From Chondrosia reniformis (Eukaryota > Porifera > Demospongiae > Chondrillida > Chondrillidae): a DNA stretch of 64,000 nt. The position numbers were made by a program, and so were the translations under genes. The notes beneath the pieces were generated by a model that saw nothing but the letters and a program-made list of their open reading frames with translations, searched no databases and was not told where the DNA came from. The stretch lies in assembly GCA_947172415.1 (NCBI GenBank), contig OX359191.1, positions 6,572,001 through 6,636,000 on the forward strand, given 5' to 3'. Positions 36,601 through 46,280 of the stretch are shown piece after piece (position 1 is the stretch's first letter; every line of letters begins with the position of its first letter).

Positions 36601-38631
36601 GGCAGGATTCGAACCTGCGCGGGCAGAGCCCAATGGATTTCTAGTCCATCGCCTTAACCTCTCGGCCACGACTACCTCGGGTTAGTGGAGTTAAATAGGC
36701 CTATATAAAGTAAAACTCACATATTCAGCAGGCGCCGGTTCGTTCGTGTAAACGACGTGGCCTTTTCCTTCGTGACTCACGAGTTTTGGTACATTTACCG
36801 CTTTACCTATTGAAAGAAAAGCACACTTCCACCTTCACTTATCTGTTCGGCATTCACACAAAGTTGTATAATACTCACTGGGATTATAAAAGGGTTCTCT
36901 GAATGTAGACTCATCATAGACAAACTTGGGTCTAAAGTTGATACAGTCTACTTCTTGCGGCCACAAGGGCAGACTAAGCCTTCCTCTCTCCAGCGAGAAG
37001 ATGTGTCTTGGCTCACAGAGGGCCTGGTACTGGAGTGAAAGGGAACCAGACAACTAGCTCACAGCAGAAGCACAACATATGTAACTGTCACTATCTACTG
37101 ACAGTATTCTATGAAAGCAAATCTAGAATAATAAATTCATATGACTCCAGAAAAAATACCTATATTATAACTTAGCAATTGTAATTAGTTAATTAATTAT
37201 AAGACAGAGTTAAGGTTTTTATTTTATTTTCAGTAATAATATACGTACGTATGTATATACTCTTCAAAGTGATAAGACATTACTGTATATTATAAGGTAC
37301 GTATAACGAACTCTATGGAGTTTCTAACCAAATGTAATATGTGCCCCCTAAATTGGCTTTGGTGACCCAACTATTGTGCACAGCAGTATTGTTATGCCAC
37401 GTGAATATAGTACTATGTAAGTACGTATATATAGGGGTGTAGCAGTACTAGAATCATTGATCAGGCCAAGACTAATAAGTCTTGTAGAGTAGAAGAGCTA
37501 TAATGCAGCAGTCCCAACAGTAACACTAGTACAGATGAACAAACCTCCTTTCCATTCTTGATGTAATACACTAGTTGAGTAGTCCTCACTTTGTTATCAT
37601 CACCTACATACGTACATACATACGTACATACATACATACATACATACGTACATACATACGTACGTATGTTCATTAAGTACATACATACGTACATACATAT
37701 ATATACGTATGTTCATTAAGTACATACTGTAAATTAACTACCGCCTGAACATATACGTACAATAGCATCTGGATTATCTAGTATAGCAAGTTTCCTAACA
37801 TGTGATGTGATGACCTTCCCTTTGAATGCATTTCCTTGAATGAAAAGGAACATGCAATTCCAACCTAATAAATAACTATGCCTAATATTATGTATAAATA
37901 ATGGCCAAATATTATGTATAAATAACTGAAGGAATGGCCAAATATTCCTATACGTACGTATATGTAAACAAACTATAAACAGGTTGTCAATTAAACAACT
38001 ATAAGAGACAATGGATGGCACAGAAATGTTAATATTCATTAGTGTATTTAGCTACAAACAGTCTATAAACAGGTTCTATCCCTTGGAACACTATCCCCAA
38101 CATACTGTATTATGTAGTACCATAACAGTGTGCTCAAGTGTTAAAGTACAATATGTGATAGTCCATATTACCCACCAATTTCCAAGAAAGCTCCGGGTGG
38201 CTTCTGAGGAGATACACTTTCTGAAGAAGAAGTCTTGCTTAACAATGAATCTGGATATGGAATACTCTCAAGGATCAAGGCTTGGCATCAAGCCACAAAA
38301 TGTGACATTCTGTTACAACAGTCACAAATGAGGTTGAAACTCTTACTAACTAGCTAGGCCTACCAGTCATGGAAATATTACAGGGCAGCTAAAGGTTATC
38401 TCTATAGTAGTCGTGAGGAGACACTACCTTTTCTCTGTCCTGTGGCTCTCAGATTTTGGAATACGCCATAGGCTTCAAGTTTGTTTCTAATGTATTCCGT
38501 TGAATTGTTCTAAAATGGTAACACAATGTTTCACGAATCTGAAAGCTACAGTCACGTTACACAGGTATTTTTGTCCTATATATACTTACGAGAGAGAGGT
38601 CCTTGCTAAGATTTTCTAGAGTTTTATTCAT
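27638..38631 (-). CDS. Cytosolic carboxypeptidase (tubulin deglutamylase), AGBL2/3-like, with long disordered tail
   Basis: Twenty-four exons from 38631-38590 ([10 protein letters not shown]) to 27660-27638, giving 1379 aa. The N-terminal domain is in exons 37029-36879 to 35641-35524 ([29 protein letters not shown]). The M14 peptidase core: [13 protein letters not shown] with zinc His and Glu in 33672-33458, [20 protein letters not shown] then [18 protein letters not shown] with the third zinc His, and FTLEATFCG with the catalytic Glu in 33146-32539. These enzymes remove glutamates from tubulin tails on axonemes and other microtubules. After the core, ten more exons encode about 700 low-complexity residues: a [14 protein letters not shown] basic run (32282-32088), a [15 protein letters not shown] acidic run (29503-29155), and Ser/Pro-rich segments. 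The early exons (38220-38176, 37603-37545) and the last exon are the least certain. Confidence 0.85.
35019..35215 (+). mobile_element. Hammerhead-bearing dispersed element, best-preserved AGBL-intron copy
   Basis: CTGATGA (35019-35025), AGGG...CCC hairpin, GAAAC (35041-35045), GGCTGTC; helix I arms GGATCA before and TGACCC after pair except for one A-C mismatch. Then a purine-rich segment, TCTTCATCTAAAGCTCTC, TTTAGTTCCCCTATAGG, GAATAGGCATATAGCATGTA and TCTTAGATTTTTCATGTA. It lies antisense to the AGBL gene and abuts the 22-bp minisatellite. Confidence 0.75.
35207..35524. repeat. 22-bp minisatellite starting exactly at a 5' splice site
   Basis: About 14 copies of a GTATAAACAAGTACATAYGTAC unit. 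The first four have CATACG, the rest CATATG. The right edge is the donor of the AGBL exon 35641-35524, so the minus-strand intron begins GTACGTACATATGTACTTGT and continues as repeat. Because 22 is not a multiple of three, the same [17 protein letters not shown] peptide appears in all three minus frames; it is not coding. Confidence 0.9.
36594..36675 (-). tRNA. tRNA-Ser, anticodon AGA
   Basis: On the minus strand the sequence begins GTAGTCGTGGCCGAGAGG and ends GGTTCGAATCCTGCCGACTA then CG. The acceptor stem GTAGTCG pairs with CGACTAC. The anticodon loop CTAGAAA gives AGA, and a long variable arm (GGGCTCTGCCCGC) identifies a type II serine tRNA. The internal A box (TGGCCGAGAGG) and B box (GGTTCGAATCC) are intact, there is no intron, and a TTTTT terminator (36593-36589) follows directly. 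It is nested in an AGBL intron on the same strand as the host gene. Confidence 0.97.
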
Positions 38632-39149
38632 GTCCTTGATCGTTAATATTAAAGCAGCGTCTGTGATAAACAGCAGTCGCCATTTAAAAAGGCGAAAATT
38701 TCATCAGTTGTCATGGTGACCGCATGACAAAAAATTATCGCCTTGTTCTTTCCGTATGTAGTTTATGATCATGAGCTCGAGTGATGCATTATGGACACAG
38801 TCTGTTAGCAGATCGTTATTGTCTTATATGCGCAATACTGTAGTACTACAGTTGCCTATAAGCTACTGTCCCAACTTGTCCACAGTTCTAAGTACTGTCC
38901 CAAAATAGTGAAACTTGTCACATCACCTGACCTATCTGGCTCCATCAGACAAATAACTGATTATGAAGTTCATATATATTGAAAAGAGGCAACTTCAAGC
39001 ATCCTAGAGAGGTGACCGTTCATACAGGTTACACAAATACAAAGCCTTTCCCAAAACAAACAATACAAACCATTCCATCTGTGCGTAGGAATTTAAACAA
39101 TTAAGCGTTACAGGTCACATGTTCAATGTTGGCTGTATACATGTGCTTT
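38632..39149. other. Intergenic between AGBL start and Ku70 stop
   Basis: About 520 bp. Near the AGBL start the minus strand has an upstream ATG (ATGGCGACTGC) opening a 19-codon frame whose TAA overlaps the main ATG (ATGAATAA). The rest is the presumed AGBL promoter and the Ku70 3' UTR. No other feature was seen. Confidence 0.5.
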
Positions 39150-42100
39150 TTATAGCTTCTTTGAAAAGTAATCGTCAACTAGATCAATGAGGTCTTGCTT
39201 CTTCCCTGTTCCTTTTACATTGACAGACTTGAGGAACTCCTTAAGAGCTGGAACTGTCAGCTTGTTTAGCTGAAGAAATCGAAATAGTATATAATAGGAT
39301 GAACATTTAAAAGTACATGCAGTGTGATGTCATGTCTAGACACACTGTTCCATTTTTATAGAAATCTTCAACATTGGGTAGATCTTCACTGTCACCAGAC
39401 TTGGTTCTCTTTGCTGCAGTAGAAGTTGCATCGGTCTACAAATACAAAACACACTTAAATAGTTCATCTTTAAGCTCATGTGAAGTTAGCACATAGAGGA
39501 CTTCCTGGCCTAAAAGCTACCATGGTTAAAAGCTGCATTTTAGCCTGGTTCAGCCTGGAACTGGAAACCACTTAACATTTCTAATGTACTTAATTAAGAA
39601 GTGACTTCATATCTTCCTATTATATATTCTCTGTTAGTATATGTATCTTAATTAACAGCAGTATCAAATATCATTTTACTGTAGTTGATTATACTATATA
39701 TATATATACAGCTGCCTGGCCCAGTGGAGTATAAGAAGGAGAAACTGTATATCATTCCTGGAGAGGATTTATGTAAAAAAAACACATTTGATTGGGAGAG
39801 CCCAGGCTAGATCTGCATTCAGGTTCTGTATATATGTAGCTCATACATATTCTCTCCAGAGGTGAAGTGTATCAGTATCAACTTTGCCAAGTGAAAATTT
39901 ACTGTTATTTTGTCTAATGCAACGTGAGAAAGCCACTAGCCTATATACTACTATTCCACCCACTAGCCTATATACTACTATTCCACCCACTAGCCTATAT
40001 ACTACTATTCCACCCACTAGCCTATATACTACTATTCCACCCACTAGCCTATATGCCACTATTCCACTCACTAGCCTATATACTACTATTCCACCCATCC
40101 ACACAAAATGAATCACATTTGTGGGTAATCACATCAGATGCCTCTAGGACTTGTACCTTCCTCTTGGATCCTGTCTTGGCAGACCCAGAGGTATAACCCT
40201 CGGGGTACACTGCGGACATAAAGTCACTCATGGCCTTCCCTGCCCTCCTTTCCATCTGGTCATGGTCCGGTATAGTGAGGTCCTCCGACTCCTCCACATT
40301 CTCCTGCTCGAGAGCTATCGCCTCCAGGTTTCGGTAGTGTTTCTGGAGACCTGTAAGGTGGAAAGGATTGCTAACTCAGAGAACTTGACGGACAGCAAGC
40401 AACTGTAGACTTTTAAAAGAAATCACCCATGTTATCTGTCAAGCCACTTACACTTACTTTTTGTTTAAATGAGCAGCTATTAAGAGACTATTAATATCAC
40501 AAATACAGATAAATACAGCATTTTGAAATATGAAATGCTAGATTAAGCTTTCTAAAACATTTCTCACTATTACACTTGCACAGAATTGGTTAGTATACAA
40601 ACAATTATGAAATTACTTTTTAATACTGTAATACACATTCTTCTTAGCACTAAGTACAGCGAAAACCTTATTTGTATTACTATTACATGTTGAAAAGATC
40701 TGCAAGGCCTCTCCTCCAGATGACATACACTCGCGTGCTAACTTAGGTTTATTAACACCACCATACTTACTTACTTGGGTTTTCAAAGGATTCAGGATTG
40801 TAAGAAAACATCAACCTTCTGACCACTTCCTTTGCCTTATCCACTTGTACATCAGTAGCTATGGAAGTGGAGATAAGCAAAAGACTTGGTAACCACAACC
40901 GTTATTTACTAATTTTAATTTTTGTGCAACCTTTAGAGGATGATTCTATTTTCAACTTCCTAAGGTCCTCGGCAAAAGGCAGAAATATTGCATGAAAGCC
41001 TGGAGGGTTGATTTGTACGTCTTGGTCGTCCTTCTCTTCTGCCTGCATTTCATAAATACAGTGGATGAGCAATTGGAATGAAAAATGGGCGTGGTCTGCA
41101 TACGGACCTGAGGTACAAGAGCAATGAAGGATGGAGGTGAGTTGGCTCTTGGAATGTATCTACAAATAGCGACTACATCTCTAGCAAGACATCTTGTGAG
41201 TAGAGCAGTAAACAGCTTAGTACTTCCCGTTATTACCTGCAGCAGTGGGGTGGGGTGGATGGGTACAGAAGGGTGAGCGTGAGCGATTGACTGATGGATA
41301 TATGGGTGGATGGATGGATGGATGGATGGGGTGGATGAGAGGGGGTGGCTAGATGGATGGACAACACCACTAACTGATTCATCTGGATATATAAAGTTTG
41401 CCGGTTTCACGTAGTGATGTTCCTTCAATCTACTCTTTGGTTTGAAGCCGAGCAGCAGAAGACCAGGTTCATCAAACTTCTTCATTGAATCTACTTCTTC
41501 TTTCTCAAAGATAGCCTGCACCAGGACACAGAATTACTTTGACAAGAGTACTGAAAGCATTAAAATGTTAACTGCCTTCCTTCAAACTTTGCACATCTCA
41601 ATACATGTCTATTATTGATCTAATGACTATTGACTCATCAAGCACATTTATAGGATAAGATGGCCATATAGAGCATATACACAGTTTCTGTTTCTGCCTA
41701 TTTTCTTTGATCAATTTCCAAATAAATGGAATTTACTAGAAGTTATTCTTTCTGAAATTGCTAAAGTTGTTCTAAATATCCTCTACACTATATAAACCTG
41801 ACGGCTAAACAGTGTTCCTTAAGAGTAGCAGTAAGACCTCACTCCTTCGGTTGGCTAACCTTTTCTCCTCCAAACTCCTGGTAGTATTTGATGTCTGTTG
41901 GCATCAGCTCTGACCCGGTATCCTAGATACCAATACATACAACACATTGTGAATAACCTTGACCTGGCATTAACAACTCTAACACTGAGAGAGTAAAGCA
42001 GTACAAAGAATTGAGGTCCACATCTGCTACATACGTATGTATGTATACATATTATACCAAATTGTATATATGTCAGCAGTATCAATACCCATTTCTAGTT

Positions 42101-45100
42101 ATATAATCCAAACATGAGAATAACTTTAGTGAGTTTGTACATACATCTGTAGTAACTATAACCTTCTTCTATAAAAAATGTAAAGCTTGGCCATTAAATA
42201 GTTGGTAGGTACCTAATTATGTATGCAGTAATTATAATCTCTTTTATACGTATATAGCCAAGTACTACACAAGCAGGTATACGTAATACTTTGATTGAGC
42301 ACTGCACTGTATGAAGCTCACTTCACAAAGGTACTTTGTCTGAGTTTTGACTTCTTCGTTAGTTTTACCATCCAGTCTGATAAATGGAGGTTTCTTAGTC
42401 TCACGAACTAAAGTATACCTACATAGTGTGAATCAGAAGGAAGAGAAGAAAAGAAGACAAAAAGAAAAGACTCCTGTATCTTCATCCAAAGTTCTCTCCA
42501 GGTTTAGTTCCCTATAGGCTTTTTACAGAATAGGCATAGCATGTAGGAAAATGGTGTATTAGATTTTTCATGTGAATATATGTACATGTACGTAATAAAG
42601 ACATATATATGAAATATGTACATACTATATACATAGCAAATGATAATCAAATGGAGAGTTGTGACTATTCTATTGGTCCAATAGACTACAGCAAAACCTG
42701 GTAAGTGGTCACTTCCAAATTATGGTTGGCTATTAGAATCCTGGCAAAAATTGTATATATGTATAATGGGTCATACATAAGGTTTTCTATAATGCAGCTA
42801 CCTCTCTAATAAGGCCAAGTTCAGCTTTACCATTTCACTGTATTAAAATATAAACTTGTGTCAAATCTTTAAATTCTCTCTCATTAATTATGTGTCATTT
42901 ACCAGCCAATTAACCAAATCAGGAAAATTAGTAAATACCAAATACCATATCAAGTGATAACGCACTTACACTCCAATTCCGAGCTCTACATTTCCTCCAA
43001 GTCTAAAGGGAATCCTTTGAAGTGCCCTCTTCTTATGATCCTTTGAACGTACCCTATAAATGGATGTACAGTGTTCCTTAAACGTGTCTTATATATGTAT
43101 GTAGGTAGTAATAGCTATAGTTAAGTATTGTACCCCAGTACAGCTATATGTATATGTAAATATGAACTAACTCATAGAAGTAATGCACAGCTCCAACTGG
43201 CCTAGTAGGGTCATCTCTATTATATACACTACTGTAATAAAACTATTATCATTATTTATTGTTGTGACAAACTATAAGGTGGATCAAAGAACTGTAACCA
43301 CAACTGTATCTAAATACAACTTCCACTACAATGAAGCAAAGGCAATAGAAACTCAGTCAAATTTTCCAGATTCACCCAAGAGCTAGGAGATATTAAGGAT
43401 ACCTCATTACCTGGTGAGTAGTTCCTCCAGTCTCTCTGACGGATCAGGAAGGGTGGTGAGGTCATCAGCCATTCCCAGCACATCTTGGAAGAATGTGCCA
43501 ACATTGAATCTGGCTCCACTGGAAGGAGGAAGGTGGAGAAGTTCCAGTTCTATTCCAGTTTCAACCATGTCCTTAGCTTTGGTTTTGGTCTGTCTCTGCA
43601 ACTGCAGGCTAGTCTCGTGAGGGTCGTCATTGTTTGTAAAGAGAAACACTCTCTTGCTGGCCAACTTCATAGGACTTGAAATGAAACACAAACAGAAACA
43701 TATGAAAGTGGAGCGTATCAGTAACCTTAAAGCTCTACAAAGTGATTAAATTTGTTTGCTGTGTTCAATGGGAGATTATCCATTAGCCAATAATTATAAT
43801 AATGGAATGTTAATTACATTTTTACAAATACAAAAACCTTATATGACACCTCATCCAATTTGAAACTTGACTATAAGTTAATATTTTTCAGCCTCTGATT
43901 TGAAAATTGAAAGCTTCAACGTTTTTTAAGCCTTGTATTGCAGAGGATCAGGAAATATTCACATTTATTATACTACGTATAATAGTCATTCCCTTCATAT
44001 TGACACAAAACACTCCTCACCAGTTGGCAAACATGTTTGAACATGTCCAAAAGGCATCACTCAGTGAGTAATCATCAGAGTGGCCCAAATCATCAGCAAA
44101 GGTATTGTCAGCTACACCTGAAGAAGACGGAACTTTAATTGGGAACTGCACATATTTACACATGCACAGCTGGTTAGCTAAACCTTCACACAACCTCACA
44201 ACGGTTAGCTAAACCTTCACACAACCTCACAACGGTTAGCTAATTAAAGACTTAATTATGTATTACCAATGAATTGTAATAAACATACTGTAATTCCAAA
44301 ATGAACGGTCATGTGACCACCAGTTACCATGGAGATTATCTGGTGAGCCTGTTATATCTGAGAAACATTACCTTGGAGCAGTTCATCTAATTCTTTGATT
44401 CTTGGGGCATCCGGCTGATCTAGGTCTTGGAATATGTAGACATGCTTAAAGTCACCCGTTGCATTCTTGTGTTTCTCTGTTCCAAACAGGACCACAGCTA
44501 CAAGATCCTTTTCACTGGCAATGATCTTATTCAGTAGGACAGTGCGGGCACACTACAGTCATATAATTACGTCACCCATCAATGATATTGCACAAGCACC
44601 CAGGGTAAGAAAGAGACTGGAAATGTAGACTAGATCTAAACTACGTATGTTGCATATGTCTATGGGTGCCTTAATAGTAGCCCAGCAGGCCAGTGGCCTT
44701 CCTAGTCTAACCTAGTATAGACTATCTATGCTGGACACAACTGTTCAATTTAGCTAGACTTGACCAGATATGGAATACATGAACAATTCAAAGAATCTAG
44801 GGTTATCCTAACAAAGCATCTATATAGCAACTAAGGACGAATGGGTCTTTAGATCTGCTGCTCTCAGTACGGCGAGCCTATGTTTTGCTAATATTGCATG
44901 TGTATGTTGCCAAGTCCGCATTGGACTCGAAAGTCCACAGATGAGGAGAGGTAAGGGAAAAGCGCAGAGAACTCTTATACAGCGTCATGACGTCAGTGTA
45001 AATGCAGTAAGCTCCTATTCAGTGTTACCTTAATAGATAGTTCTATCGCCTTCTCTTGGTCCTTTGCAGTGAACATTCCTTTGGAGCAATCTATCAGAAA

Positions 45101-45244
45101 GACGAGCCCATCTCTTCCACTGAAGAAGGAACCAGATGGCTCCATTTCTTCATCTTCCTCTTCAACAGTTGCTTCTCCCCAAGTTGTACCCCAATTCCAA
45201 CCAGAACCAGTAGTTCTCGTAAACGTACCAGTACCGGTAGCCAT
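39150..45244 (-). CDS. XRCC6: Ku70, DNA double-strand-break end-binding subunit
   Basis: Fourteen exons: 45244-45029, 44552-44372, 44117-44021, 43674-43411, 43053-42970, 42418-42322, 41922-41860, 41515-41375, 41236-41108, 41042-40931, 40858-40775, 40350-40133, 39435-39346, 39269-39150, giving 631 aa; all phases agree. The N-terminal vWA-like domain has [14 protein letters not shown] and [13 protein letters not shown]. The Ku core/beta-barrel has [52 protein letters not shown] and [19 protein letters not shown]. The C-terminal SAP domain has [18 protein letters not shown]. Ku70 pairs with Ku80 to load the non-homologous end-joining machinery on DNA ends. The N-terminus has an acidic [11 protein letters not shown] stretch. 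PGPEP1 lies upstream on the same strand. Confidence 0.95.
39936..40098. repeat. 27-bp minisatellite, six copies, in Ku70 intron
   Basis: The unit ACTAGCCTATATACTACTAT plus TCCACCC repeats six times with rare changes. It ends about 35 bp from the donor of exon 40350-40133. The unit is a multiple of three, so long shadow frames ([18 protein letters not shown]) run through it on both strands; these do not continue the Ku70 frame. Confidence 0.9.
41265..41345. repeat. GGAT/GGGT simple repeat in Ku70 intron
   Basis: Imperfect (GGAT)n and GGTGGATG repeats lie between the exons 41515-41375 and 41236-41108. The surrounding minus frame happens to stay open ([11 protein letters not shown]), but homology to other Ku70 proteins runs straight from PDES to [13 protein letters not shown], so this stretch is intron. 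Confidence 0.75.
42430..42580 (+). mobile_element. 5'-truncated copy of the hammerhead-bearing element
   Basis: It begins in the purine-rich AAGAGAAGAAAAGAAG part and continues through ACTCCTGTATCTTCATCCAA, CTCTCCAGGTTTAGTTCCC, GAATAGGCATAGCATGTAGG and GTGTATTAGATTTTTCATGT. The ribozyme-like 5' part is absent. It lies antisense to Ku70, inside an intron. Confidence 0.7.
42687..42842. mobile_element. MITE with TACAGY..AAACCT ends
   Basis: It starts TACAGCAAAACCTGG and ends TTTACCATTTCACTGTA, with AAGTGGTCACTTCC and CTCTCTAATAAGG inside. It is related to the elements at 4794-4915 and 5965-6160 and lies in a Ku70 intron. Confidence 0.5.
44172..44233. repeat. 31-bp perfect tandem duplication
   Basis: GGTTAGCTAAACCTTCACAC plus AACCTCACAAC occurs twice back to back, followed by a third partial copy GGTTAGCTAA. 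It is intronic in Ku70, just upstream (in gene sense) of exon 44117-44021. Confidence 0.85.
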
Positions 45245-45559
45245 TTTTAACGAACGCAATTACTGTCCAATATTGTTTGAACTCTTCATTGTAGACTACC
45301 TTTTGACCAGAAAGTCTAACTCAACATTACCAGATATAATCTGTACCATTAATATTGTCAAAACAATAACGTTTGCTAGTGAACCTATAAATTATATATA
45401 TAGAAAATCCTTAAAGAATTCGTATGAATAATACTAGCGAAATTGTGGAATAAAATAGTAAATAGTAGCTTTCAATACAACAAAATGGTGTAAACTATAT
45501 TATAGAAATATGTAATCATCAATGTACAAAGTTACAAAGTCATAAATACTAGAAACTGA
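45245..45559. other. Intergenic, Ku70 upstream region and PGPEP1 3' UTR
   Basis: 315 bp between the PGPEP1 stop and the Ku70 start, both minus. Because the genes are tandem, the Ku70 promoter must overlap or closely follow the PGPEP1 3' UTR. No repeats or structured elements were seen. Confidence 0.5.
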
Positions 45560-46168
45560 TTATTCCACACAATCCTCCCAGTCATTCATGATAGCCTCAA
45601 TGATATGCTTGAGAGCAATAGCAAGCTGCGTGCTGGAATAAGGGTCATCAAGAGGCGGGACATGCACAAATATTACAGGGGCATCCCCATGATGTAGTGA
45701 AGTGTAGTAAATGAAATCACAGAGATATCGTCCCGCATCATTAGAATAGGACACTGTCACATCTTGCAGTGTCATCTTGACCTTGTCGACAACCTTCAAG
45801 ACTTTAACTTTAGTGTTATGCTCCTCGCAGCCACCCTCAACACATCTACAGTTTGAGGGCACACTCCCATCAATGTCCGCAGCATAGTAGCCGTTATTAC
45901 GAGCTACTCTCTCTATCTTCACGCACTCGTAAGGAGACACTCCAACATGGACACAAAGCATAGGTTTAACTTCCTTCCATAATTTTGGAACTAAATCGGT
46001 CACTCTCTTGTAAACTACTGGAATTTCACGGATCTCCAGCTTAATGTTGGAACCATCTCTATAAGATAGACCCATATCTGCCATTTCTTTGACTGCTAAC
46101 CAGCTGGCGTTGATCTTGTGTGTTCCAAACGGGCCAAATCCCGTTACCAACACTGTACCGTCAGCCAT
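45560..46168 (-). CDS. PGPEP1: Pyroglutamyl-peptidase I
   Basis: An intronless 202-aa frame. It shows VLVTGFGPFG at residues 6-15, then HVGVSPYECVKIERVARN with the catalytic Glu region, SNDAGRYLCDFIYY with the nucleophilic Cys, and VIFVHVPPL with the catalytic His, in the order and spacing of the C15 cysteine peptidases. The length matches vertebrate PGPEP1. It removes N-terminal pyroglutamate from peptides in the cytosol. I chose the ATG of MADGTVLVTGFG at 46168. An upstream in-frame ATG at 46216 (MRRKKFKFRG) would add 16 residues not usual in the family. Confidence 0.95.
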   Translation of the reverse strand: MADGTVLVTGFGPFGTHKINASWLAVKEMADMGLSYRDGSNIKLEIREIPVVYKRVTDLVPKLWKEVKPMLCVHVGVSPYECVKIERVARNNGYYAADIDGSVPSNCRCVEGGCEEHNTKVKVLKVVDKVKMTLQDVTVSYSNDAGRYLCDFIYYTSLHHGDAPVIFVHVPPLDDPYSSTQLAIALKHIIEAIMNDWEDCVE

Positions 46169-46280
46169 CTTTACACTGAACACTACCCCGCGAAATTTAA
46201 ACTTCTTTCTGCGCATGCGCTATTGCATGCTCGGACAGTAACCCACGTGGAACACGCTGGCCCACAGTGGCCTATCGGAA
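46169..46280. promoter_or_regulatory. Compact bidirectional promoter PGPEP1/EIF3M
   Basis: Only 112 bp separate the divergent start codons. The sequence is GC-richer than its surroundings, with GCGCATGCGC (an NRF-1-like palindrome near 46212), CCACGTGG (a perfect E-box palindrome near 46243) and GCCCACAGTGG. There is no TATA box. Confidence 0.65.

Noticed and set aside
39841-40196. VVYRLVGGI and SLYTTIPPT repeat proteins
   Set aside because: Frames through a 27-bp intronic minisatellite of Ku70; no start context or splice support.
41000-41521. 189-residue continuous minus frame as one Ku70 exon
   Set aside because: The middle ([11 protein letters not shown]) is a simple repeat; homology and good splice sites split it into exons 41515-41375 and 41236-41108.
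44500-44560. Separate Ku-like gene in the 44-45 kb region
   Set aside because: The exons join in phase with the downstream Ku core and SAP exons, so there is a single XRCC6 gene.
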